Source of the DNA: a virus
Reading direction: 5' to 3' (one strand)
Length of the DNA stretch: 37,007 bases
IMG/VR virus record: IMGVR_UViG_3300010379_000018
Location: 1-37,007 of that record
The notes beneath the pieces are model-generated. The model saw only the letters and a program-made list of their open reading frames with translations. It searched no databases and was not told where the DNA came from. This document shows positions 20,595-28,158 of the stretch, piece after piece (positions within the stretch are counted from its first letter, which is position 1; each line of letters starts with the position of its first letter). Both the position numbers and the translations under genes were made by a program.

Positions 20595-22226
20595 ATGACG
20601 AAACGAATCAGCGCAGCGGTTCTCTTTCTCCTGCTCGCGGCCGCGGCCGCTTTCGGCCAGGCCGGCGCGACGACGCAGATCAAGAACGGACCTGGTCCGC
20701 TGCCGAATCCCGCGAACAATGCGAGCGCGTATGTCCTGAATTCCGGCTCGCCTGGTCTTTACGTCTGCCTGCATTCTCCGACCTGCACGAGCTCGGGACA
20801 ATGGGTCGGACCGTTCGGCGTCGGATCCGGCGGAACCTGTTCGGGCTGCGCGAATGCCTCGCTCTCGAACCTGGCGAGCGTCGCGATCAATACGAGCTTG
20901 GGAGACCAGGGCAACGCCGGCTTTAACATTCAAACCGAGCAGGACAATAATGGCGGCGACACGCTGCCGGCCGGCGGCTTCAACTATCTCGGAGGGCTCG
21001 GCGGCCGGTACGGTCCAGGCGGCGGCTTTTTCGTGCAGACCGGCGGCGCGAATTATGGCTCGCCGAACGTCTACAACGGCGGCGATATCGGCTTCCTGAC
21101 CGGGGTCAATGGCGGATCCGCGACGCAGCTGACCAGGACCGGCAACTTCTCGGTAACGACCGCAGACGCCTGCTGCAGCGCGGCGCCAGGCGACGGCGGG
21201 AACATCGGTTTTAGTCTTGGCGCCGAAGCCAACGGCGGGATCGGCGGAACTTTTACGGTCCAGACCGGCCTCGGCGGGACCGGCGGCGGAAGCTCGACTG
21301 TGACCGAGCAGCTGCGGAATTCCTATTGCAGCCTCTGCACAGTCAACCGGCTGAGTAACGTCGTGACCGTGAATCTCTCGACCTGCTGCGGTTATGACTG
21401 GTCGTGGGTCGTCGCTGGCACGTCACAGATTACGCTCGCGGGATTCAGCAGTCCCTATAACGTGTTCGATGGAACTTTTACGATCACGAACGTCAGCTTC
21501 GCCGGCGGAATGGTCGCGATGAAGTTCGCGCAGACCGGCTCGAATCTCGGCTGCAATAGCGCGAGCTGCGGGAATGGCGCGACGGCGTCCGGTACTTTCA
21601 CGGTCGCCGGCGGCTTTCCTGGCATGATTCAATTCGCCGTACAGAATGCCGCGCTCTCGAGCGCAACGAAGACCGGCGGCTTTCAAGTTTACGCCGGCAC
21701 GGTTACGGCGCCGGGCGAGATCGACTTCGAGACGTTCGGATCGGCCGGCCTGATCGAGATCCCTCACGGCCTGGTCAAGCTCGACGGATCGTCGACGCTC
21801 TCGATCGGCGGCGCCGTGACCTCGGTCAATGGCGACGCGACGGTTAACGCCGGCGTCGCGCACGAGGTCGCGAAGGCGGATCCCGGTCCTCTGACCGGGA
21901 ACACTGGACCGGCGACGCTGATCTCGTCCGCGAACGGCGGAAAATATCGCGTCTGCGCGTCCGCTCTGATAAAGGTCCCGGCCTCGAGCTCGTCGACGCT
22001 GCCGAGCATCTCGGTCTCTTACACTGACAACGATTACGCCGGCACGGTCCTAAATACGATCACAGCGACGAGCACGGCGAACACGGCCGGGCTGATCCTC
22101 TCGGGCTGCGTCATCATTTTCCCGACGAGCGCGACCGCGGTCAGCTACACGACCGGGACGACCTATCAGTCGAGCGGCGGAACGGTCCTGACATGGGTCC
22201 CGCACCTGGTCGCAGAAGCCTTCTAA
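20595..22226 (+). CDS. Cys-rich fibre-like protein with Sec-type signal peptide
   Basis: 543 residues. The N-terminus MTKRISAAVLFLLLAAAAAF followed by GQAGA is a textbook signal peptide (KR, hydrophobic core, cleavage near GQA-GA). The mature part is Gly/Asn/Thr-rich with repeated short beta turns (GGFNYLGGLGGRYGPGGGFF) and many closely spaced Cys pairs (CSGC, CC, CSLC, CC again), which suggests disulfides outside the cytoplasm. A ~70-residue module (VVTVNLSTCCGYDW...NVFDGTFTITNV) recurs in variant form in the next protein. The C-terminal ~130 residues resemble a trimerising fibre end. It lies in the structural operon between stopper and tail terminator, where a fibre would be expected, but virion fibres normally lack export signals. 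Alternatives are a lysogenic-conversion surface protein or a captured host gene. Confidence 0.8.
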   Translation: MTKRISAAVLFLLLAAAAAFGQAGATTQIKNGPGPLPNPANNASAYVLNSGSPGLYVCLHSPTCTSSGQWVGPFGVGSGGTCSGCANASLSNLASVAINTSLGDQGNAGFNIQTEQDNNGGDTLPAGGFNYLGGLGGRYGPGGGFFVQTGGANYGSPNVYNGGDIGFLTGVNGGSATQLTRTGNFSVTTADACCSAAPGDGGNIGFSLGAEANGGIGGTFTVQTGLGGTGGGSSTVTEQLRNSYCSLCTVNRLSNVVTVNLSTCCGYDWSWVVAGTSQITLAGFSSPYNVFDGTFTITNVSFAGGMVAMKFAQTGSNLGCNSASCGNGATASGTFTVAGGFPGMIQFAVQNAALSSATKTGGFQVYAGTVTAPGEIDFETFGSAGLIEIPHGLVKLDGSSTLSIGGAVTSVNGDATVNAGVAHEVAKADPGPLTGNTGPATLISSANGGKYRVCASALIKVPASSSSTLPSISVSYTDNDYAGTVLNTITATSTANTAGLILSGCVIIFPTSATAVSYTTGTTYQSSGGTVLTWVPHLVAEAF

Positions 22227-22251
22227 CAAAAAAACGAAAGGAGTCAGATCC

Positions 22252-24921
22252 ATGCGAAAGAGAATTTTCCAGCTGCTCGCGATCGCCGCGGCGCTGACCT
22301 GGTCGACGCTCGCAAGCGCGCAGGCGAACTTTACCGAGTCGCTGACGGTTACAAACGTGTCGGGGAATATCACGATCACGAATGCCGTCTCGTCCGTGAT
22401 CGTGCGCGAGAACACGGTCCCGCCGTCGGCCGTGTTTAGCGTGACGCCGGCCGGCCAGAGCGTCGCGGTCAATATCGCGTCCGGCGGCGAATACAACTTC
22501 TGCGCCGGCGGCGGCCAGTTCAAAGCCGGGACGATCCTCGGGACGATCGTCGCAACGAGCGCGGGACCTTTTACCTTCGTGCTGCTCGAGTCGAATAGTC
22601 CCTGCAATAACTCACGAGCTCGCGCGCCGAGCTCGACGTCGCTCGGGACGCTCGGACCGGCTGAGATCTCGACGCTCTCTCTCGTGAGCGGCTCGAATAA
22701 GATCGACCAGCGCTTCGTCGCCGCCGCGGCGTCGCTTGCGAGTGGCGGGATCGTCGATTCGATCAGCGAGCCGGTCCCTTCCGCGGTCCAGGGCTCGATC
22801 GCCTGGACCTACAGCGGCGTGACCTGGAAGCTGCCTTGCAAGGGCTCGATCACTTTCGGAAACGGCTTCGGGATCAATCGGACGGGCCAGCAGAATTCGA
22901 TCCAGGGCTGCGGCTGGTCGATCGGCGGACCAGGCGGATCCGACACCGGCTCGATCCTCGACTTCTCGGCGAACGGATCCGCGATCGACCTCAATACCAC
23001 GTCGAGCGGCAATTACGACTTTAACTTCGCGGTGCTCGGAAGCCGGATCGCGTCCGGCAGTTCCGGCAACGGCGAGAACTTCGTCGGCGCGGGAGTTATC
23101 TTCGACAACGTCGTCGATCATGTCTTCGTCCACAATTCGGGCGGCCAGGCCTTCACGCTGACCAACTCCAGCCGCTCCAAGGTCCTGCGAAGCACGGCGG
23201 CGCAGTCCTACTCGGTCGGCTTTAACATGAATGCCACGATTCCCGGCGTGACGGACGACGTTTTTCAGGATGACACCTGCCTCGACTGCAACATAAACAC
23301 CGGCCTACCTGGCAACGGTCAATTCAATTTTCTGGCGAGCGGCGGCCTCGGTTATCTCTCGGGATTCAAGGCGATCGGGAACACGGCGCGCAATCTTTTC
23401 TATGCTCAGACCGACACGATCACGAACATCACGAACAACGGCTCGACCTGGACGCTGACGCTCAGCGGCAGCGGGATCAATGTCTGGTCCGGCCAGTATC
23501 TAAACATTTCGGGAGTCGTCTGCACCGGCTCGCCTTGCTACAACGGAATCTATACGGCCGCCGCCGGGACCGGCGCGCTGACGACCTCGATCACCATCAC
23601 GAACGCGACGACGCCGACCTACTCCTCTGCCGGCACGATCACATGGGGTGGCGCGTCCGGCGCTTTCACCGGCGGCCAGAATGCAAACGACACCGCGGCG
23701 TCAGAGTGTTTCCAGGTCCTGCCGACGATTCAGAACGGATCCCTGATCGGGAATAGCGCTTTTCACTGTCCCTCGGAGGCCTTCGTCATCACCGGGAATC
23801 AGCAAGAGGTCGCCGACAGTACCGTTGTCGGCGCCGGCGAGGAGTGCCCTGGCTGTACCGGGATCACGCTGCTCGGCGTCAACCTCTCGCCGCTAAACAT
23901 CACCGGCGGCCGCGGCGGAAACGGGCCGCAGTCTAACCTGCACGCGCATCACAACAATATTTACGACGCGCCGATCGGCATCCTGCTCGCGATGGGTCAG
24001 GGCTCGATCAATGGGACCGAGTCGCATATCGACATAGACCACAACAATGTGGGTCAGTCGAGCTTCGGTTATCCGCAACTGGCGCAAGGGCTCGCGCTGC
24101 AGGCAAACTTCGCCGGGCCGGCGACGCTCAACGGTGGATCCTATTCCTGCAGCGCCGGCGCCTGCGTCGTCAGTTTTACCGGGCTCGGTAGTTGCGGCAG
24201 CGCTGCGGGACAGCAGAATTGCGACTGTCAGGTCGGCGACGTGTGGCACGTCGACGGCGTGATCGGAGGAAGCGCGCCAGGGAATCTAAATGGCGACTTT
24301 GTGCTGACGTCAGTCACGAACGCGACCGGCGGCGCGAACGGTCATGACGGTAACGGCTGGTGTACCGGCTTCCACTTTACGAACGGCGCCGTGACGGCGA
24401 CCGGGACGCTCTCGGCGCTCTCTGTGACCTATCCGACGAATTGGATCTTCGACGTCAATATCGACGACAACAATCTCGGCGCCGCGGCGACGCCTTACAA
24501 GCCTTGGGCTGGCGCGAACGTGCCGACCGGCTTCGTCAATTTCGGCACAGGAAACACGACGCTCGCGCCGGCGAACAACGTCGGTCAGACGTTTCGCAAC
24601 CTGGCCGGTCCGGATCCGGTCAGCAACGGCGCGAGTTCGGGCTTTACCTTTCACCATTTCACCGGCGGCCATGTCGTCCCGCTCGTGGGCGGATCCGCGG
24701 CGACGCTATTCACGGCTGGCACAACGGCCGGCGCGCAGGGACTCAACCGGACGAGCGGCTTCGTCTTTTACTCGGCGAACTTTTGGGACGGGACGCACAA
24801 CTGCGTTCTCACTGGAATTATTTCCTTCTCGCTCGAGAACTCGGCCGCGACCGCGGTCGCGTCTGCGATCAATGTGCCGGCCTCGAGCCATCGGTCGCTT
24901 GCACGTCGACCTATACGCTGA
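22252..24921 (+). CDS. Large Cys-rich beta-helix protein with signal peptide (3' frameshifted)
   Basis: 889 residues, ATG 22252 with AAAGGAG. The signal peptide, MRKRIFQLLAIAAALTWSTL then ASAQA, is clear. Residues from ~190 on read as a right-handed parallel beta-helix, with many short Asn/Gly/Ser strands and phrases such as HAHHNNIYDAPIGILLAMGQ and SHIDIDHNNVG typical of tailspike or pectate-lyase-like helices. Numerous Cys pairs (CLDC, CPGC, NCDC) suggest an oxidising compartment. Two copies of the module shared with the previous protein are visible (WTLTLSGSGINVWSGQYLN..., CVVSFTGLGSCG...). The frame ends in SSHRSLARRPIR. The proper C-terminus continues one frame back (24888-25097). Tailspikes often degrade host polysaccharide, but I cannot assign catalytic residues here. 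Confidence 0.78.
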   Translation: MRKRIFQLLAIAAALTWSTLASAQANFTESLTVTNVSGNITITNAVSSVIVRENTVPPSAVFSVTPAGQSVAVNIASGGEYNFCAGGGQFKAGTILGTIVATSAGPFTFVLLESNSPCNNSRARAPSSTSLGTLGPAEISTLSLVSGSNKIDQRFVAAAASLASGGIVDSISEPVPSAVQGSIAWTYSGVTWKLPCKGSITFGNGFGINRTGQQNSIQGCGWSIGGPGGSDTGSILDFSANGSAIDLNTTSSGNYDFNFAVLGSRIASGSSGNGENFVGAGVIFDNVVDHVFVHNSGGQAFTLTNSSRSKVLRSTAAQSYSVGFNMNATIPGVTDDVFQDDTCLDCNINTGLPGNGQFNFLASGGLGYLSGFKAIGNTARNLFYAQTDTITNITNNGSTWTLTLSGSGINVWSGQYLNISGVVCTGSPCYNGIYTAAAGTGALTTSITITNATTPTYSSAGTITWGGASGAFTGGQNANDTAASECFQVLPTIQNGSLIGNSAFHCPSEAFVITGNQQEVADSTVVGAGEECPGCTGITLLGVNLSPLNITGGRGGNGPQSNLHAHHNNIYDAPIGILLAMGQGSINGTESHIDIDHNNVGQSSFGYPQLAQGLALQANFAGPATLNGGSYSCSAGACVVSFTGLGSCGSAAGQQNCDCQVGDVWHVDGVIGGSAPGNLNGDFVLTSVTNATGGANGHDGNGWCTGFHFTNGAVTATGTLSALSVTYPTNWIFDVNIDDNNLGAAATPYKPWAGANVPTGFVNFGTGNTTLAPANNVGQTFRNLAGPDPVSNGASSGFTFHHFTGGHVVPLVGGSAATLFTAGTTAGAQGLNRTSGFVFYSANFWDGTHNCVLTGIISFSLENSAATAVASAINVPASSHRSLARRPIR

Positions 24922-25097
24922 CCGCGACCGTCGGGACCGGCGGAAGTGCGACCGCGCAGACCGTGACCTTTACGCCGACGATCGCGACCTTTACCGCAGC
25001 GACGCTCGAGCGCGCTTACATCACTTACGACGTGCTGAATTTCGGGCCGGCGGATCTCACTTTTCCGGCGAATCCGACTTCGTATTTTAACTACTGA
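24888..25097 (+). pseudogene. Out-of-frame C-terminal end of the beta-helix protein
   Basis: Reading from CCA at 24888 in the -1 frame gives PSVACTSTYTLTATVGTGGS followed by ATAQTVTFTPTIATFTAATL and an end in NPTSYFNY. This is fluent Thr/Ala-rich beta sequence like the preceding protein, whereas the annotated frame dissolves into an Arg-rich stretch and stops at 24921. Adding one C in GAGCCATCGG (24885-24894) would join the two as ASSPSVACTSTY and give about 945 residues. No canonical -1 slippery heptamer is present here. Either the gene is truly frameshifted or the assembly lost a base. Confidence 0.6.
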
Positions 25098-25104
25098 GGA
25101 GCTG

Positions 25105-25395
25105 ATGCGAACCTTCACGACGATCCTGATCTTTTGCACGCTCGCCGGAGCCGGCACGATCACCGGCGTCCCGCGTCACGGCCGACGCTTTCAGATTCCT
25201 ATTGATCCCGCGGATTCGATCGGCAGCGTGTACCGCTGCGAGGACCGGATTCATCGGCGGACCTGGCGCTCGCTCTGGACGAAGCACGGCGTCGGCTACT
25301 GCGAGATCCCGCCGGCGTCGCTGCGGCCAGGCCGCACCATGCGGCTCGACGTCAAGTATGCGGGGATTTACGTCAAGGTCGCGGGGATGCCGTGA
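25105..25395 (+). CDS. Small protein with signal-like N-terminus
   Basis: 96 residues, ATG 25105 with GAGGAG. The start MRTFTTILIFCTLAGAGTIT is a signal-peptide-like leader; the mature part is compact and basic (SVYRCEDRIHRRTWRSLWTK, a second Cys in GVGYCEIPP) and could hold one disulfide. It is the third consecutive gene with an export-type N-terminus. The stop overlaps the GTG of the tail terminator gene (GTGA). No family recognised. Confidence 0.65.
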   Translation: MRTFTTILIFCTLAGAGTITGVPRHGRRFQIPIDPADSIGSVYRCEDRIHRRTWRSLWTKHGVGYCEIPPASLRPGRTMRLDVKYAGIYVKVAGMP

Positions 25396-25802
25396 TCCTC
25401 TCGGGACTGTTCGGTCTGCTGACGACGGATCCAACGGTCGCGCCGCTGCTCGGTGCGCAGACGTCAGTCTTTTTTAGCGTGCTGCCGAAAGGCGCCTTGC
25501 TGCCGGCGGTCGTGATCCATGTCGTCCACAATCCAGGGATCGGGACGCTCGACGGGACGACGGACCAGGCGGACGGCCGCTTTCAGTTCGACTCTTACGC
25601 GAACGATCAGCCGACGGCGCGCAAGCTCTCGAAGACGATCAAAAAGCTGCTGCAGGACTATCACGGCGCGCTGAGCGACGGCTCGATCATTCAAGGGACC
25701 GAGGTCAATCTGGACCAGGACGGGAACTTCGAGGCCGGCGGGACCGGCTATATTTTCCGCGCGATCCTCGACGTGTCACTTTTCAATACCGAGGCCGCAT
25801 GA
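25392..25802 (+). CDS. Tail terminator / tail completion protein (DUF3168-like)
   Basis: 136 residues from GTG 25392. The order fits the DUF3168/gpU-like family: short N-terminal helix (ILSGLFGLLTTDPTVAPLLG), strand block (LPAVVIHVVHNPGIGTLDGT with RFQFDSYAND), a helix (TARKLSKTIKKLLQDYHG) and closing strands (TGYIFRAILDVSLFNTE). Such proteins cap the finished tail tube and join it to the head. It overlaps the first tail-tube gene by ATGA. Confidence 0.85.
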   Translation: MILSGLFGLLTTDPTVAPLLGAQTSVFFSVLPKGALLPAVVIHVVHNPGIGTLDGTTDQADGRFQFDSYANDQPTARKLSKTIKKLLQDYHGALSDGSIIQGTEVNLDQDGNFEAGGTGYIFRAILDVSLFNTEAA

Positions 25803-26272
25803 CGACCGCATATCCAGGCCGCGGCTCGCAGCTGCTCAGCTCGCCGGACGGCGCGACTTTTACCAAAGTCGGACAGCTGCAGCAGGTCATCCCCACCGGA
25901 CAGAAGTCGTCGATCGTCGATCAAACGAATCTGAGCTCGCCGGGAAAGTTTCGCCAGGTCCTCGCGAGCCTGGTCGACGGCGGCGATATCGTTTTCACCT
26001 GGATCGCGGATCCGCAGAACCCGACGATCGCCGCGCTCGGGACCTACCAGCGCCGGCTGCAGCTGACCTGGTTCAAGTTGATCCTGACGGACGGGACACA
26101 AACGCTCTTCCAGGCCTACGTCTCAGAATTCACGCCGCTGCCGCGGATCGACTACGCGAAGGTCCTGACGTTTACCGGGAAGCTGACGCTCTCAGGGCCG
26201 GTCCAGTTCGGATCTGCCGGCTTTCAATTTCCCGGTTTCCAGTCGCCGGGCTTCCAGACCGCTTTCGAGTAA
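25799..26272 (+). CDS. Major tail tube protein (first copy)
   Basis: 157 residues, ATGA overlap with the tail terminator gene. TTAYPGRGSQLLSSPDGATF followed by a beta-rich body (VGQLQQVIPTGQKSSIVDQT, PGKFRQVLASLVDGGDIVFT, QLTWFKLILTDGTQTLFQAY, VLTFTGKLTLSG) matches lambda gpV-type tail tube subunits. The C-terminus ends in a repeated Phe/Pro/Gly motif (GFQFPGFQSPGFQT). A paralogue with the same AYPGRGS start follows immediately downstream. Confidence 0.85.
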   Translation: MTTAYPGRGSQLLSSPDGATFTKVGQLQQVIPTGQKSSIVDQTNLSSPGKFRQVLASLVDGGDIVFTWIADPQNPTIAALGTYQRRLQLTWFKLILTDGTQTLFQAYVSEFTPLPRIDYAKVLTFTGKLTLSGPVQFGSAGFQFPGFQSPGFQTAFE

Positions 26273-26291
26273 AAAAAGGAGAACTCAAACC

Positions 26292-26861
26292 ATGACACCG
26301 CTCGCTTTGCTCGCTCTGACTTTCGTTGCGACTCCTGTCCTTGCGCTGCTCGCGCTCGGGATCCTCGTTCTCAAGTTCGCGGTCAAGCGCAAGGTCGCGG
26401 CCGCGATCGCCGCGGCGCTGCTCTTCCTGTTCGGGACGACCGCATATCCCGGCCGCGGCTCGAAGCTCGCGACGAGCTCGACCAACTCGAATTACGTTAA
26501 CGTCGCGCAGCTGCAGAAGTTCGCCTTCGCCGGCATGTCGGCCGCCTTCGAGGACATAACGAATCTGGACTCGCCGTCGATTTTCAAAGAGTGGATGAAG
26601 ACGATCGTCGACGCGAAAGACGTCAGCTTTACCGGCGTGCTCGATCCCTCGAATCCCGCCGGCGTGCAGGGCCTGCTGACGCAGCTGCAGACGTCGGGAG
26701 CAACGTCCCTCTACTACTGGCAAATTACGCTGACGAACGGCAGCGTGCTTACCTTCCAGGGTTACGTCTCTGAGCTGATGCCGGTCAGCGTCGAGTACTC
26801 GAAGGCGCTCGTCTACTCGGGGAAGATTATGATCGTCGGCGCCGTGACCGCGGCCTGGTAA
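26292..26861 (+). CDS. Tail tube paralogue with two-helix membrane-like N-terminus
   Basis: 189 residues, ATG 26292 with AAAGGAG. Residues from ~50 (TAYPGRGSKLATSSTNSNYV, NVAQLQKFAFAGMSAAFEDI, YWQITLTNGSVLTFQGYVSE, ALVYSGKIMIVGAV) parallel the preceding tail tube protein strand for strand. Residues 1-49 are a hydrophobic hairpin: PLALLALTFVATPVLALLAL with GILVLKF, a basic turn AVKRKVAA, then AIAAALLFLF. The extension is in frame and has its own good ribosome-binding site. No start codon with a ribosome-binding site lies at the TAYPGRGS boundary. It could be cleaved, anchor a tube subunit to the membrane, or reflect in-frame capture of a small membrane-protein gene. Confidence 0.8.
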   Translation: MTPLALLALTFVATPVLALLALGILVLKFAVKRKVAAAIAAALLFLFGTTAYPGRGSKLATSSTNSNYVNVAQLQKFAFAGMSAAFEDITNLDSPSIFKEWMKTIVDAKDVSFTGVLDPSNPAGVQGLLTQLQTSGATSLYYWQITLTNGSVLTFQGYVSELMPVSVEYSKALVYSGKIMIVGAVTAAW

Positions 26862-26868
26862 ACAAGCC

Positions 26869-27171
26869 GTGCCGACACTGACCGCGCTGGTCCTGGCGCC
26901 GGACGATTACGAGGAGCTGCGCGACACGCTCTCGGATCTCGCCGGTGTCGGCTGCGTTTACACTCTCGCCGATGGCACGACTCTGCAGTTCTCCGGTCAT
27001 CAGCTCGAGCAGCAGGACCATGGCGTCGTGATCCGCGGCGGCCGTGTGCTGACGATCTCGGGAGAGTTCGCGATCGTGCCGGCCGCTTATCCGGAAGATG
27101 ACGAAACCGCGCCGGGATTCCTGACGACGTTATGGAGGACGCTCGGCCGAAACAAAAAGGGGAAAACATGA
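26869..27171 (+). CDS. Hypothetical tail-region protein (GTG start)
   Basis: 100 residues from GTG 26869. Mostly beta with one helix: LTALVLAPDDYEELRDTLSD, GVGCVYTLADGTTLQFSGHQ, DHGVVIRGGRVLTISGEFAI, and a basic end (LWRTLGRNKKGKT). No family recognised. It lies between the tail tube genes and the tail chaperone and overlaps the latter (ATGA). Confidence 0.65.
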   Translation: MPTLTALVLAPDDYEELRDTLSDLAGVGCVYTLADGTTLQFSGHQLEQQDHGVVIRGGRVLTISGEFAIVPAAYPEDDETAPGFLTTLWRTLGRNKKGKT

Positions 27172-27602
27172 CAACCGTCGTAGCACTTCCGACCGCGAGC
27201 GAACTGCTGCAGGAAGAGCTCGCGCAACCTGGCTTTGTTCTGCTCGACGGCCGGCGCTATAAGCTCGCCTTTCCGATGCGCGCGGTCCTGCTCTACAAGA
27301 AGCTGACCGGCGATAATCTCTTCGTCGAAGGCGCGCTCGATCAGGTCAATCCGCAGAAGGATCCCGAGCGCTGGCTTTCGTGTCTCGAGGCTGCGCTGCA
27401 GCAGCATCATCCGGAGGTCACGCGCGAGCAGCTCGAGCTGTGGGTAGACTTCGGCAACGTCAGCGCCGTCTCTGCCGCTATGTTCGAGACGCTCAAGAGT
27501 TACCTACCGCAGCCGAAGGACAAGGGCAAGAGCCCAAACGCGCCGGCGCCGGCGGCGGACCTGCCGGCGAGCGAATCACAATCGCCGAGCTCTATTGTAT
27601 AG
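27168..27602 (+). CDS. Tail assembly chaperone, gpG-like
   Basis: 144 residues, ATG 27168 with AAAGGGG. Helical, with the typical start of such proteins: a short strand (FVLLDGRRYKLAFPMRAVLL), then YKKLTGDNLFVEGALDQVNP and DPERWLSCLEAALQQHHPEV, as in lambda G and the TAC families. The last ~20 residues (NAPAPAADLPASESQSPSSI) are a low-complexity tail read only by ribosomes that do not shift. The canonical slippery heptamer C CCA AAC at 27533-27539 lies in this frame, and the next open frame is at -1, so a longer GT-type fusion is expected. Placed directly upstream of the gp10-like and tape measure genes, as usual. Confidence 0.82.
   Translation: MTTVVALPTASELLQEELAQPGFVLLDGRRYKLAFPMRAVLLYKKLTGDNLFVEGALDQVNPQKDPERWLSCLEAALQQHHPEVTREQLELWVDFGNVSAVSAAMFETLKSYLPQPKDKGKSPNAPAPAADLPASESQSPSSIV
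27533..27539 (+). promoter_or_regulatory. Programmed -1 frameshift site (CCCAAAC)
   Basis: C CCA AAC fits X-XXY-YYZ exactly in the chaperone frame (CCA 27534-27536, AAC 27537-27539). After a one-base backward slip, decoding goes on at CGC 27539 into the open -1 frame to 27955. GC-rich self-complementary sequence follows (GCGCCGGCGCC), which could stimulate the shift. The predicted fusion has about 124 + 138 = 262 residues. Lambda G-T uses the same logic with another heptamer. Confidence 0.85.
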
Positions 27603-27955
27603 CGCGGTATGACCTCGGGCTGAGCGACGCGGAATTTCTTGCGATCGCGCCGATCACGCTCGATCGTCTGATCGAACGGCAGCACGCCGCGGACCTCAAG
27701 CTGCGCTATAACACCGCGCTCGTGCTGTGGGCGATCTTTACCGTCAATAACAATTTCGAGAAAAATCCGCGCGGCTTCGAGCCGTCCGACTTTATGCCAG
27801 GCGGCGCCGCGCGGCTCACGGACGACGAAGATCTGCGCCGGTTTATCGAAGAGGTCGAGCGCGGCGAGGTCGCGAAGCCGAGCGACGAAGAGCTCGAGGA
27901 CTTTAAGCGCCACTTAAAAGAGACGTTCCGGATACAGGAGAAGCCGCGAGAATGA
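27539..27955 (+). CDS. gpT-like extension made by -1 frameshift (GT fusion)
   Basis: An open -1 frame of ~138 residues without a plausible own start. After a Gly/Ala-rich linker it reads ERITIAELYCIARYDLGLSD, AEFLAIAPITLDRLIERQHA, LRYNTALVLWAIFTVNNNFE and a charged end. DLxxADLKLRYN-type sequence (HAADLKLRYNTALVLW) is a helical tape-measure-binding domain like lambda T. An ATG-initiated reading from 27380 would translate chaperone codons out of frame and is unlikely. The stop overlaps the next gene (ATGA). Confidence 0.8.
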   Translation, partial: RAGAGGGPAGERITIAELYCIARYDLGLSDAEFLAIAPITLDRLIERQHAADLKLRYNTALVLWAIFTVNNNFEKNPRGFEPSDFMPGGAARLTDDEDLRRFIEEVERGEVAKPSDEELEDFKRHLKETFRIQEKPRE

Positions 27956-28158
27956 TCTCGGTCCTCTACAGCTGTCATAAATGCGGCGCCGAGAAGGTCA
28001 AGGTCACGGTCCGCGAGCGCCGGGACGGCGAGGACGTCGTCGCTTTCGTCCGGGAAGTCGCGCGCGAGGTCGGAATTCATCACCGGCACAGAAACTGCAG
28101 CGGGGACAAGGCCGACCTGATGATTCCCGCGCCGGAAAAAGGTATCGGCTATGCCTGA
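27952..28158 (+). CDS. Small zinc-finger-like protein
   Basis: 68 residues, ATG in an ATGA overlap. CHKCGAEKVKVTVRERRDGE near the start and HHRHRNCSGDKADLMI later give a CxxC...HxHxxC metal site of treble-clef style. Small proteins of this type are known between T and gp10-like genes in some siphoviruses but have no assigned function. The stop overlaps the next ATG by 8 bases. Confidence 0.7.
   Translation: MISVLYSCHKCGAEKVKVTVRERRDGEDVVAFVREVAREVGIHHRHRNCSGDKADLMIPAPEKGIGYA

Noticed and set aside
19773-20933. 386-codon minus-strand open frame
   Set aside because: Covers three well-supported plus-strand genes; composition (Arg/Asp/Ala) is typical of a reverse shadow.
27380-27538. ATG-initiated start for the second tail-chaperone frame
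   Set aside because: The first ~50 codons would read the chaperone gene out of frame (Arg/Ala-rich); the slippery heptamer explains expression better.
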